A DNA stretch of 64,000 nucleotides from positions 4,858-68,857 of the forward strand of contig CBDBGT010000007.1 of NCBI GenBank assembly GCA_965205365.1, given 5' to 3'. Below are positions 36,363-45,656 of this stretch, piece after piece. Below the pieces are notes generated by a model. That model was not told the origin of the DNA. It saw nothing but the letters and a program-made list of their open reading frames with translations, and ran no database searches. A program made the position numbers and the translations under genes. This DNA comes from JALZUR01 sp965205365 (GTDB lineage: Bacteria; Bdellovibrionota; Bdellovibrionia; Bdellovibrionales; UBA1609). Each line of letters starts with the position of its first letter. The stretch's first letter is position 1.

Positions 36363-37406
36363 ATGCTCTATTTTGCAAAAATATTATTCTGCTTTTTAGT
36401 TTCAAAAACCTGGGCTTTGACAGCCATAGAGGTAGGGAGCAGGCATTCACTAAGCCCTAGTAAATCCTATCATTTTTCATCAAAAAAACTTATCTCCACA
36501 CATATAAACTCTAAAAACCCTTTTCTCATTGGACTTAAAATTGGAGACTTAACCTTTAAGGAAAATCAAAACACTAAGCGAATTCTTATATTAAATAAAA
36601 AACAACTAGCTTTTTTTAAAGATACAAATTTTATCGTTGAAGGCTCTCCCTTTCTAAACTGGAAAATTAAAAATGAAAAACTCTTAGTTGTTGGAAACAG
36701 CAGACCTGAAGAATTTTTTATTCTCTTAAAGCACTGCTCTTTAAAAAAACTAACTTCTGTTGCTATACTCACAAGCCCTCACTCTAACCCACATTCAAAT
36801 GAAGAGCGAAACTGCTTATATTTAAAAAAAAGCTTTAAAATTGAACTCGCTTTTTTAAATGAAAATACTCTGTCTGGAAATACTTTCGGCCTAGGCCTTC
36901 CATCTGAGCTTTTATGGTCTTTAAGACCTCAAGTTCAATTAGGAGATATTAAAGGTGGCGCAAAAGCTCAGTCTAAAAAAACCAGTTCAAAAGGACATAG
37001 CTTTTTTACCGCGTTAATAGAAAGCAATGAGCCTCTAGTTTTTGAGTCTGGAGCAGAAATACTTATAAAACCCTCCGGGCTCTTTAACAATCAAAAAAAC
37101 CAGTGGAAAAAAGCCACTTCAAATATTCAACTAAGTATCTTAGAGAGTACAAATAACTTTGTTAAAACAAAGCTTAAAATCAATAAAACCAATCAAACTG
37201 CAAACAGCAGTGTATTTAATATAGAAAAATTTAAGCAATCAAACACTCTTAAATTAAAACAATGGGTGCATATCTTTACATTTAAAGAGAACAATGAAGA
37301 CATGTCTAAAGACAAGGTTCTTAGTTTAAGTTTTTTAGGCACTCGAAATAAAAACAAAAGCAGCACCAATAAGCAATTTTGGATAAAAGTTTCTCAAAGT
37401 GATTAA
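36363..37406 (+). CDS. Exported protein preceding a CpaF-type ATPase, unknown
   Basis: A 347-residue basic protein with an N-terminal hydrophobic segment (LYFAKILFCFLVSKTWALT) that looks like a signal peptide. The first 100 residues alternate strands (HINSKNPFLIGLKIGDLTF, KRILILNKKQLAFF), like the N-terminal beta domains seen ahead of pilus secretins. The rest is Lys/Asn/Ser-rich. I cannot name it. Its last 8 bases overlap the ATPase gene, so the two are coupled and probably act together in secretion or pilus assembly. Confidence 0.5.
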   Translation: MLYFAKILFCFLVSKTWALTAIEVGSRHSLSPSKSYHFSSKKLISTHINSKNPFLIGLKIGDLTFKENQNTKRILILNKKQLAFFKDTNFIVEGSPFLNWKIKNEKLLVVGNSRPEEFFILLKHCSLKKLTSVAILTSPHSNPHSNEERNCLYLKKSFKIELAFLNENTLSGNTFGLGLPSELLWSLRPQVQLGDIKGGAKAQSKKTSSKGHSFFTALIESNEPLVFESGAEILIKPSGLFNNQKNQWKKATSNIQLSILESTNNFVKTKLKINKTNQTANSSVFNIEKFKQSNTLKLKQWVHIFTFKENNEDMSKDKVLSLSFLGTRNKNKSSTNKQFWIKVSQSD

Positions 37407-38334
37407 ACCTCTTTTAAAAGACTCTTTAATTACAGAAATTATAATTCAAAATAACGATGATCTTGTTATTGAAAAAAATGGTGAACTTATAAGTTCAAAA
37501 TGGGAACCTTGTGATTATAAAAATGAGCTTATTAATGAAATTATTCAAGCCCTCCCTAAAGCACCTAACTACGAATACCCTATAGCTTCTGGAGTTTGGA
37601 GAAATTTTAGAGTACAAATCATCAATGCTCCTATTGTAAACAACAACCCTATTATACAGCTAAGGCGCCTTGCTCATGAATCAGATTTTAGAAAACTTCA
37701 TCCTAAGCAATGGTCAACCAATAAAGACACTCTGCATATTTTAAAAGAAAAGTTCTCCATTAAGCGTGAAAATTTCTTAATCGTTGGCCCTACAGGGTGT
37801 GGTAAAACAACTCTTCTTAAGGCCCTCTTATCAAACTACTGTAAAAATGAGCGTGTTCTTTGTATTGAAGACACTCCTGAACTTCCACTAGTTAATGAGT
37901 TTTCATGTAATCTAAAAACATACACCTCATCTAGTGAAGATATCAAAGATGTATCATTAAATGACCTTGTTAAGGCTAGTCTTCGAATGAGGCCTGATAG
38001 AATTATAATGGGAGAAATGAGGGGTGGTGAGGCTTCTAGTTTTTTACTTATGCTCTCAACAGGCCATAAAGGAAGTGGTGCAACTCTCCACGCTCATACC
38101 TCTGAAGACGCACTTTATAGACTTGAAATGCTTATTCAAATGGGAAGCTCTTGGTCTTTAGAAACCGTAAGACGATTAATTCATACCTCCCTTGATTGCA
38201 TTATCGTACTCAATAAAAAACCACAAACTGGAGAGCGCTATATCAAAGAAATCTCTGAAATTGCAGGCCTTGAAGACAGCGGGTTTTTAATCCACCACCT
38301 ACACAACATAAATAACGAGTCTATAAACCACTAA
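37399..38334 (+). CDS. CpaF/VirB11-type secretion ATPase
   Basis: A 311-residue member of the TadA/CpaF/VirB11 family. Walker A GPTGCGKTT, the Asp box IEDTPEL, Walker B RPDRIIMGEMRGGEA, and the His box TGHKGSGATLHAHT are all present. It begins with GTG at 37399 inside the end of the preceding gene. It is shorter than full CpaF and lacks the N-terminal extension. No TadB/TadC, pilin or secretin genes adjoin it, so its machine must be encoded elsewhere or the pair works differently. Confidence 0.85.
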   Translation: MIKPLLKDSLITEIIIQNNDDLVIEKNGELISSKWEPCDYKNELINEIIQALPKAPNYEYPIASGVWRNFRVQIINAPIVNNNPIIQLRRLAHESDFRKLHPKQWSTNKDTLHILKEKFSIKRENFLIVGPTGCGKTTLLKALLSNYCKNERVLCIEDTPELPLVNEFSCNLKTYTSSSEDIKDVSLNDLVKASLRMRPDRIIMGEMRGGEASSFLLMLSTGHKGSGATLHAHTSEDALYRLEMLIQMGSSWSLETVRRLIHTSLDCIIVLNKKPQTGERYIKEISEIAGLEDSGFLIHHLHNINNESINH

Positions 38335-38490
38335 AATTTTTAACTATAAATAAAACATTTAAACAAAGCTTATGCTCACTAAGTGCTTAAGTTAAAGCTA
38401 TTAGTATCGCCCTTATATCTAGATTTATAGACTAAGATTATGGGTTTTTCATAAGTTTTAAATTTCTATAACAAAATAATTTTTTCACTC

Positions 38491-40191
38491 CTAATTGAAT
38501 TGAATAAGTTGAGCTGCGTGAGTCAAACTAGCTTTTGTAATGTCTTTGCCAGACATAAGCCTAGCAACTTCAGCAATTCGTTTTTCACTGTTTAAAGAAA
38601 CTAAATTAGTTTGATGGCCGTCTGTGCCTGAAGTTTTTTCAATTAAAAAATGGTGCTCTCCAAGAGCTGCAACCTGAGGTAAGTGTGTAACAATAATAAT
38701 TTGCTGCCCCTTAGCAAGTGCTCTAAGTTTTCTTCCAATTTTTTCAGCTGTTGGACCACTAACACCAGAATCAATTTCATCAAAAAGATATGTTCTTGGA
38801 ACTTCTTGATTTTCAAGGGCTCCTTTAATGGCTAACAATAACCTGCTAAGTTCACCACCACTAGCAGCTTTTTTAATAGACCTTTCTTGTGCTCCGTTTC
38901 TTAAGTGAGACAACCAAAAAGAAGCACTCTCCTCTCCATACTCTGTAGAAGTGGTTTTTTCAAATTTTACTCTAAAAGTAATATCCTTCATATTTAAATC
39001 TTTAAGATTTGCATTCACAAATTTTTCAAATTTATCTTTGTGTGAAACTCTAGATTCAGTTAATTTTTTTAATACAGGAGAAAGGCTGTCTTTTACTTGA
39101 TTTAGTTCATTTTTAACCCTTAACCTATGCTCATCAATTTGTTCAAGATTTAAACGCTCAGTAGATAAGTCATTAAAAATATCTGTAAGCCCTTTAGCAT
39201 TAGTATTGTATTTTCTAAATAAATGTTCATAAGTTTTAAGTCTGTCTTCCATGTCCTTAAAAGACATTTCATTATAGTCATCAGGGTGAGCATTTCTTAA
39301 ACCTCTAAGAGTTAAGGCGGAGTTTGAAATAATCTGAGAAGCTTCATCTAAAGACTTTGATACGCCCTTAAGTTTAGTAAAGTCATCGCTTACCTTATTC
39401 ATTTCACTCATAAAGCTATAGAGTTGAGAAAGTATGGAGTTGTCATTATTGTTTAAAATATCTTCTCCAGAAAAAACAATTTCTTTAAACTTTTTAAGTT
39501 TAAATTGCTGCTTCCTACTTTCTTTAAGCTTTTCATATTCATTAGGTTGTGGTGAAAATTCATCAAGCTCAGAGAGTTGAAAATTTAAAAAATCGATTTT
39601 TTGTAGCCGATCAGCATCACATTGGTTAATGGCATCTAGTTCACATTCTTTTTCTTTTTGAAGTGAATGAAGTTTAGAAATTTTAAAGCGTAAATCTATA
39701 TTTTTACAAAAAACATCATAAAGATTTTTTTGATAAAAAGAGTTTTGTAGATTTTTATTCTCATGCTGATTTGTAAGTTCAATTAAAGGTTCTGATTTTG
39801 TTGAAACTTCAACTAAAGGGGATACTATCTCTTTAAGATCAGAAACTGTTGCAAGGGATCCATTAATATAAGTCTTAGATTTACCCTTTGCATTAATAAC
39901 TCTCCTCACCAGTAAAGAGCCTTCTTCATTTTCTAAATAACCAAGCATTTTTAATTTCTTATAAATATCTAATCTATTTGAAATTAAAAACAGCCCTTCA
40001 ACAAGTGTGTCTGAAGAAAAACTCCCAACAATATCAGATGGAGCTTTTCCTCCCATAAGAAGGTGAAGAGATTTAAGAATAAGCGTTTTTCCAGCCCCCG
40101 TTTCCCCTGTAATAACATTAAGTCCAGATTCAAAGTGAACACTTAAGTCTTTAATAAGGGCAAAATTTTTCACTCTTAATTCAGTTAACAT
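38491..40191 (-). CDS. recN: DNA repair protein RecN
   Basis: An SMC-like ATPase for double-strand break repair, 566 residues. The N-terminus is typical (MLTELRVKNFALIKDL) with Walker A GETGAGKT. Long coiled-coil arms occupy about 160-360. The C-terminal half has the signature AASGGELSRLLLAIK, Walker B YLFDEIDSGVSG and IVTHLPQVAALG. Its ATG overlaps the nadK stop by one base, the common nadK-recN order. Confidence 0.96.
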   Translation of the reverse strand: MLTELRVKNFALIKDLSVHFESGLNVITGETGAGKTLILKSLHLLMGGKAPSDIVGSFSSDTLVEGLFLISNRLDIYKKLKMLGYLENEEGSLLVRRVINAKGKSKTYINGSLATVSDLKEIVSPLVEVSTKSEPLIELTNQHENKNLQNSFYQKNLYDVFCKNIDLRFKISKLHSLQKEKECELDAINQCDADRLQKIDFLNFQLSELDEFSPQPNEYEKLKESRKQQFKLKKFKEIVFSGEDILNNNDNSILSQLYSFMSEMNKVSDDFTKLKGVSKSLDEASQIISNSALTLRGLRNAHPDDYNEMSFKDMEDRLKTYEHLFRKYNTNAKGLTDIFNDLSTERLNLEQIDEHRLRVKNELNQVKDSLSPVLKKLTESRVSHKDKFEKFVNANLKDLNMKDITFRVKFEKTTSTEYGEESASFWLSHLRNGAQERSIKKAASGGELSRLLLAIKGALENQEVPRTYLFDEIDSGVSGPTAEKIGRKLRALAKGQQIIIVTHLPQVAALGEHHFLIEKTSGTDGHQTNLVSLNSEKRIAEVARLMSGKDITKASLTHAAQLIQFN

Positions 40192-41036
40192 TATGACCTC
40201 TCCCCAAACTTAAGTTTTTCTCTTAAAAGATCAAAATAATTCTGAAATGGGTCTTTTAAAACAAGAAGATTTTCATTTGATTTTTTAAGTATAATTTCAA
40301 AATTAGGATCAATATCTTGTATATTTTGTCCATCAATATTTAATTGAGCATTTTGATCACCTTTAGCAAGTTGCAGCCTGATTTCATGATCATCTGGCAA
40401 CACTATTGGACGAGAAGTTAGGCTGTGTGGACAAACAGGTGTTACGATAAAAGCTTTAGTATTAGGAAATAAAATAGGTCCTCCAGCTGCAAGATTATAA
40501 GCCGTACTCCCTGTGGCAGTTGAGACAATAAGACCATCAGCTTTAAGATCTGAAACTAAGTGATTTTGAGAAAATATTTTAATACGCACTAATTGCGACC
40601 TTAAACCCCTTTCAATAACAATGTCGTTTAAACATTTATAAGTTTTAAGAAACTCTCCTTTAGAAAAGACTGTGGCCTCTAAAAGAGTGCGCTTATAAAT
40701 CTTAAGTTGATTTTGTAAAACCTTATCCATAAGAGAGTAGATTTCATCACTCTTATTATCTGTCAAAAATCCAAGGGATCCTAAATTTACGCCGACTAAA
40801 GGAATGTTTAAATCCACAAGAGCTCTGGATGCAGAAAGATAAGTCCCGTCTCCACCGAGAACTAAAACAGCCTTAGGGGCAGGGGAAAGCTTAGAAAAAC
40901 AACCCTGTGTGAGTTCAGTAGAGGAGAACCTATGTACAAATTCAACCTTTTTACTTTTTAAGTAAGTTATAAGCTCTTCTGAAAAAGTAAATGCTTTTGG
41001 AGAATCTGTTCGATATACAAGCGCAATGGATTTCAT
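40191..41036 (-). CDS. nadK: NAD kinase
   Basis: Makes NADP from NAD and ATP. A 281-residue protein with LVLGGDGTYLSASRAL (the GGDGT motif), the glycine-rich SLGFLTDN, NDIVIERG, DGLIVSTATGSTAYNLAAGGPI and the C-terminal TPVCPHSLTSRPIV block. It lies 12 bp after the oligopeptidase gene and overlaps recN. Confidence 0.96.
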   Translation of the reverse strand: MKSIALVYRTDSPKAFTFSEELITYLKSKKVEFVHRFSSTELTQGCFSKLSPAPKAVLVLGGDGTYLSASRALVDLNIPLVGVNLGSLGFLTDNKSDEIYSLMDKVLQNQLKIYKRTLLEATVFSKGEFLKTYKCLNDIVIERGLRSQLVRIKIFSQNHLVSDLKADGLIVSTATGSTAYNLAAGGPILFPNTKAFIVTPVCPHSLTSRPIVLPDDHEIRLQLAKGDQNAQLNIDGQNIQDIDPNFEIILKKSNENLLVLKDPFQNYFDLLREKLKFGERS

Positions 41037-41048
41037 ATCAAGTCCTTG

Positions 41049-43082
41049 TTAAATAAGTTGATCTCTTTTAAGTAACGCATCTACAGACGGTTTACGTCCA
41101 CGAAACTTAATGTAGAGTTCTTCAGGGTGCTCAGTACCGCCTCGTTCTAAAATATGTTTTTTAAAAGACTTAGCTACTTTAGGGTTAAAGATCCCTTCTT
41201 CTTGAAAGTATTCAAAAGCATCTGCATCTAAAACCTCTGCCCATTTATAACTATAATAACCTGCTGAGTACCCACCGGTAAAAATATGTCCAAAAGAACA
41301 TGAAAAATTCGTCCCTTCAATTTTATCTAAAAGTTTTAAATCTTTTTCTATCTCAAATTCAAAATCAAGAACGTTTGTAATTTCACCAGGATCAACAGTA
41401 TGCCATTTCATATCAAGCAAGCTAAAAATAAGCTGTCGAACATTTCCATAGCCAGTTTGAAAAACTTGTGCATTTTTAAGTTTTTCAATAAGCTTTTTAG
41501 GTATAACTTCTCCAGTTTTATAGTGATAAGCAAATAGGTTTAACGATTCCTCTTCTAGGGTCCAATTTTCCATGATTTGTGAAGGCAGCTCCACAAAATC
41601 CCAATAAACACTTGTTCCAGACAACGACCTATAAGTACATTGTGAAAGAAGGTCGTGTAAAGCATGGCCAAACTCATGAAATAACGTTCTAACTTCGTTA
41701 TACGTAAGTAAGGAAGGTTTATTTGGCGTTGGTTTTGTAAAGTTACACACAATACTCACATGTGGTCGTCTAATTTTATTTTTAAAAAGACCTTGTGATC
41801 TAAATCTAGTGCACCATGCACCAGATCGCTTTGATGCTCTTGGGAAAAAATCTGTATAAAAAATACCAATAAAATCATTTCCACTGTGCACTTTAAAAGT
41901 TCTAACATCTTCATGGTATTTAGATACGTCAAAAGTTTCTTCAAATGTAACACCATAAAGTTTTTTTGCATGAAGAAACGCTCCATTTAGAATTTTTTCT
42001 AAAGAAAAGTAAGGCTTTGTTTCTTCATCACTAATATTGTATTTTTTTTGCTTTAATTTTTCAGAGTAATACGCAAAATCCCAAGGTTTAAACTCTGTAA
42101 GACTATCCATCTTATTAGCAAAACCCTTAACTTCTTGAACTTCTTTTTTTGCTTTATCAAAACTATATTTTTTAAAATTATCTAAAAATTCATAAACATT
42201 TTTAGGGTTTTTAGCCATTCGATCTTCTAATACATACTCCGCATAATTATTAAACCCTAAAAGATTAGCCTTTTTATACCGTAGTTTTACAATCTCTAAA
42301 ACATTTTCTTGATTTGAAAACTCTCCCTCTACAGCTTTTGTTGCGTTTGCAATATAAAACATCTTCCTAATTTCTCTATTTGAATTGTACTTCATTATTT
42401 GAATTAAGCTTGGGTGCTGTAATGAAAAAGCATAGGTTCCTTCTGGAAGGTTTTTTTCATTAGCTTCATCTTTTGCTGCTTCTATTGCTGATTCAGGTAG
42501 CCCGCTAAGGTCATTTATATTTGTAGTGCTCCACTGAAAAGAATTTGTAGCAGACAAAACGTTTTTAGAAAACCTTGGAGATAAAACAGAAAGCTTAGAG
42601 TCTATCTGAATAAGCTTTTCTTTATCATCATGGTTAAGATTTGCTCCATTTTTTATAAAAGATTTATAACTTTTTTCTAAAAGCATTTTTTGCTCTGAAT
42701 TTAATTTGTTAGACTTATAATCATTATCATAAACAGCCTTAACTCTTTTAAAAAGGTCCGGATTAAGTAAAATTTCATTTGAATGATCAGCTAAAACTGG
42801 AGAAAACTTTTCAACTATGTTTTGAATACCATCGTTAGTGTGGCCACTAAAAAGACAAAATACAATTAAAAGAACTGAATCAAGATTTTCTTCTGCAGTT
42901 TCTAAGGCCACGAGTGTGTTGTCAAAGGTAGGGGCCTTGGTGTTGGCAACAAGTCCTTTAATATTTGCTTTAGCCTCATCAATGGCCTTAGCAATTGCAG
43001 CCTCAAGCTCTTTAAGGTCTAAATGAGCAAAATCAAATGTCTCAAATTTATTATCAGGTACTTTAAAGTATTTATGCCCCAT
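41049..43082 (-). CDS. M3-family zinc oligopeptidase
   Basis: A 677-residue peptidase of the oligopeptidase A / dipeptidyl carboxypeptidase family. The zinc site HEFGHALHDLL is at about residue 460, with the downstream Glu in SQIMENW. Motifs around the substrate channel are GRKPSVDALL at the C-terminus and SFGHIFTGGYSAGYYSYKWAEVLDADAF. I chose the ATG at 43082 because GGAG lies upstream; an in-frame TTG four codons earlier overlaps that site. No signal peptide is present, so it is cytoplasmic and degrades short peptides. Confidence 0.93.
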   Translation of the reverse strand: MGHKYFKVPDNKFETFDFAHLDLKELEAAIAKAIDEAKANIKGLVANTKAPTFDNTLVALETAEENLDSVLLIVFCLFSGHTNDGIQNIVEKFSPVLADHSNEILLNPDLFKRVKAVYDNDYKSNKLNSEQKMLLEKSYKSFIKNGANLNHDDKEKLIQIDSKLSVLSPRFSKNVLSATNSFQWSTTNINDLSGLPESAIEAAKDEANEKNLPEGTYAFSLQHPSLIQIMKYNSNREIRKMFYIANATKAVEGEFSNQENVLEIVKLRYKKANLLGFNNYAEYVLEDRMAKNPKNVYEFLDNFKKYSFDKAKKEVQEVKGFANKMDSLTEFKPWDFAYYSEKLKQKKYNISDEETKPYFSLEKILNGAFLHAKKLYGVTFEETFDVSKYHEDVRTFKVHSGNDFIGIFYTDFFPRASKRSGAWCTRFRSQGLFKNKIRRPHVSIVCNFTKPTPNKPSLLTYNEVRTLFHEFGHALHDLLSQCTYRSLSGTSVYWDFVELPSQIMENWTLEEESLNLFAYHYKTGEVIPKKLIEKLKNAQVFQTGYGNVRQLIFSLLDMKWHTVDPGEITNVLDFEFEIEKDLKLLDKIEGTNFSCSFGHIFTGGYSAGYYSYKWAEVLDADAFEYFQEEGIFNPKVAKSFKKHILERGGTEHPEELYIKFRGRKPSVDALLKRDQLI

Positions 43083-43175
43083 AGGTTTCTCCAATGTTAA
43101 TATAATGGAAAAACCTTACCATACGCTCTTTATTTTCGGCAGGAATAAGGTCTTAAATTGCAGCTCTGTATAAAA

Positions 43176-43673
43176 TTATGGATAGTAAATAGGCTTTGTT
43201 GGATTTAAAGAAGGTCTACACCCTGTAATATCCATATTGTACTGCTCTCCAGCGCATTCTCCCACATTAGGCTGTGTAAAACCATGAAAATCAACTTGAG
43301 CAAAGGCAGGGTTAACACTTGAACAGTGACTGAAACTTCCATTTTGAAAAACAGGAAGTTGACCGACTTTAGGGCACATATCTTTATAATGCCACCCAAA
43401 ATCTATATGAAAACCAACACCAATGCTTCCATGAACAATGGCATAGGGTTGATAACCAAGGCTTGGATCATACTCACCTAAATAAGGGCAGTCTAGATTT
43501 CCAGGTATACCAACAGGAAGGCTTTGATTGCCACACTCAACAGGGTCTGTGTAAATTTTAGTTCTTCCATTAGAAGAGCTGTTACCTGAACACCCCATTA
43601 GGCTAAATAAACTAAAAACCACTACACCTAGATTTAAAGTCATAAGTTTTTTAAAGTCTCTTGTCTTATTCAT
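43176..43673 (-). CDS. Lipoprotein with several cysteines, unknown function
   Basis: A 165-residue product with a lipobox FSLMGC (Cys 28) preceded by a hydrophobic signal. The mature part has about seven cysteines (VECGN, LDCPY, DMCPK, SHCSS, GECAG, TGCRP) and is rich in Gly and Pro. A very strong ribosome site AAAGGAGG precedes the ATG. I recognise no family. The ISL3 copy inserted about 165 bp upstream of its start and may separate it from its promoter. Confidence 0.62.
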   Translation of the reverse strand: MNKTRDFKKLMTLNLGVVVFSLFSLMGCSGNSSSNGRTKIYTDPVECGNQSLPVGIPGNLDCPYLGEYDPSLGYQPYAIVHGSIGVGFHIDFGWHYKDMCPKVGQLPVFQNGSFSHCSSVNPAFAQVDFHGFTQPNVGECAGEQYNMDITGCRPSLNPTKPIYYP

Positions 43674-43838
43674 AATAGACCTCCTTTAGCTTTATGAACA
43701 TAAGTAATACAAGAACTGGGCCTATCTCTTTGGGCTGAAACCATAAAAAAACCCTCTTTTGAAAAAATTTTAGTAAATAACTTTTTATAGTGACAAATTT
43801 TGTTACAATGGCCACCCCCTTTGTGAAATTGACTCCTA

Positions 43839-45320
43839 GGTTCACCGTTATCTAGAAGGGTGTGATCCATGCCAACAAGCCTAAAGTCCTGAAAAAGATA
43901 AACAAGCTCCCTCCACACAATTAAAATTTGGTTACTAAATAAACTAAATTGTCGGAGGATTAAATGGAGCTATTTGAAAAGTTAATCGTAAAATCACTAG
44001 GTCTTCAAGGTGTAAAATTAGAAAACTGGGAGGCTTGTGATAAAGAGTTAAAACTAGTCCTTTACGCAAAACAAGATCGTGAAAATGTAGGCTGTAATCA
44101 ATGTGGCTGCCAAATATCTCATGTCCATGAGTGGAAGCTTCGAAAAATTAAAGCTTCTCCAATAGGCTCATATGAAGAGGTGTGGATTTACTTAAAACAG
44201 CTTCGAGGGCACTGCTTAATGTGTGATGATAAAGTCAGATCAGCTGGTGTTGATTTTACTCACCCTAATTTTGAAAACTTAACTTACTCACTTGTAGAAA
44301 AAGCAGGACGTCTTTGTGAAGAGATGACTTGTGAGTCAGTTGCTAGAATTTTAAGAATGAACCCCAAGACTGTGTGGAATTTGGATCAGTACCGGATGAA
44401 GCAAATAAAACCTCTTTTAAGCTATGCTGAAAGAAAGTTAGATTTAGAGCAGATGTCATCTGATGAGGTGCACTTTAGAACTATTTTTGGAAAGAAGTCT
44501 TGTGACAAGAATACGATTAAGTTCATCACAAATTTAGTCTGTACGAAGATGAGAAAGGTGCTCTCAAATGCAATGGGCAGAAAGGGTCCAAGCTTACTTA
44601 ATTGTTTAAAGGTATTAACAAAAGAGCAGCTAGATAAGATCAAGTTTTTTGCAGTTGATATGCATGATGCTTTTATTGAGGCTGTGATAGGTAAATGTGA
44701 GAATGCTAAGGTCTGTGTTGATAGGTTCCATGTTGCAGAAGGGCTAAATAATTTTTTTGATGATGTGAGAAAATTTGAGTTTAAAAAAGCTAAAGAAAAT
44801 GAAGATAAGTTTTTAATGGATGTGCTAGCACCTCATAAAAGATATATTTTAGTGGAGCGTGAGAAGAATTTATCTAAAGGAGATTTTACTAAATTAGAGA
44901 GGCTTTTAGATGTGAATAAGAACATTTTTAAAGCTTCAGTTTTAGTTGAGCACTTCCATAAAGTTTTAGATCAAAAGAATGTAAAAGACTTTAGAAAAGC
45001 TCTGGTTCTTTGGTACCGATATGCAAGAGAGTCAAAATTAAAGCCCTTTTTGAAATTTGCAAAAACCTTAAGAAAGTACAGAGGTTACATTGAAGGATAT
45101 ATTATGTCTGGGCTCACAACAGCAGTAAGTGAAGGCTTAAACAACAAGATTAAAGTGCTTAGAAGGATGGGCTATGGTTACACAAACCCAGAGTCATTTA
45201 TGCACAAAATACTGCAGCGATGTGGACTTTTAAACTCAAATTACATCAATACTTCAAGTTGGTACTGGCCACCTCAAATGAGATTGGCACAAACTACACC
45301 CTTCTAGATAACGGAGAGGC
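43839..45320 (+). mobile_element. ISL3-family insertion sequence, copy 2
   Basis: A 1,482-bp element with the same ends as copy 1 and a 9-bp flanking repeat TGACTCCTA (43830-43838 and 45321-45329). It differs from copy 1 by a single seen base change in the transposase gene. It lies between genes. Confidence 0.92.
43964..45307 (+). CDS. ISL3-family transposase
   Basis: A 447-residue intact transposase, identical to copy 1 except Pro for Ser in RKGPSLLNC. It has the same zinc-finger-like N-terminus, helix-turn-helix and DDE core as copy 1. GGAGG lies upstream of the ATG. Confidence 0.94.
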   Translation: MELFEKLIVKSLGLQGVKLENWEACDKELKLVLYAKQDRENVGCNQCGCQISHVHEWKLRKIKASPIGSYEEVWIYLKQLRGHCLMCDDKVRSAGVDFTHPNFENLTYSLVEKAGRLCEEMTCESVARILRMNPKTVWNLDQYRMKQIKPLLSYAERKLDLEQMSSDEVHFRTIFGKKSCDKNTIKFITNLVCTKMRKVLSNAMGRKGPSLLNCLKVLTKEQLDKIKFFAVDMHDAFIEAVIGKCENAKVCVDRFHVAEGLNNFFDDVRKFEFKKAKENEDKFLMDVLAPHKRYILVEREKNLSKGDFTKLERLLDVNKNIFKASVLVEHFHKVLDQKNVKDFRKALVLWYRYARESKLKPFLKFAKTLRKYRGYIEGYIMSGLTTAVSEGLNNKIKVLRRMGYGYTNPESFMHKILQRCGLLNSNYINTSSWYWPPQMRLAQTTPF

Positions 45321-45475
45321 TGACTCCTATTAAGATTGCCTTCTAAAATTAGTGGAGGACCTAAAGCCTAAGATGTTGAAACCTGAGGCTGCTGATCTAG
45401 CCACTTAGAAGTCTCTTTTATATAAGATTTTCTTATTATAAAGGAGTTTTGTATAAATGAAAAAGACATTGCCTC

Positions 45476-45656
45476 AAGTTCTATACCTATTTTTATGGAA
45501 TAAAGAAACGTATTTCTTTAAAAAGTAATGAAAGCAGTAATGCAATTAAGAAATAAAAAGCCCTTTAATAAAAACTATGTACTAAAAATCTCACCTAAAG
45601 CTTTTTTAGGCCAAGTTACAGTTCTTAAAAAATACATAGCTTTTAAAAGTTTTTCT
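45476..45656 (+). repeat. Left copy of a 181-bp target duplication
   Basis: Identical over its full length to 47523-47703. It begins AAGTTCTATACC and ends AAAAGTTTTTCT, directly against the left end of the IS1634-family element. It contains a duplicate of the last 27 or so codons of trmH plus sequence beyond the stop. The matching copy abuts the other end of the IS. Confidence 0.95.

Noticed and set aside
43670..43918. 82-codon minus-strand frame upstream of the Cys-rich lipoprotein
   Set aside because: It crosses the left end of the ISL3 element and a strong ribosome site, and shows no protein-like pattern.
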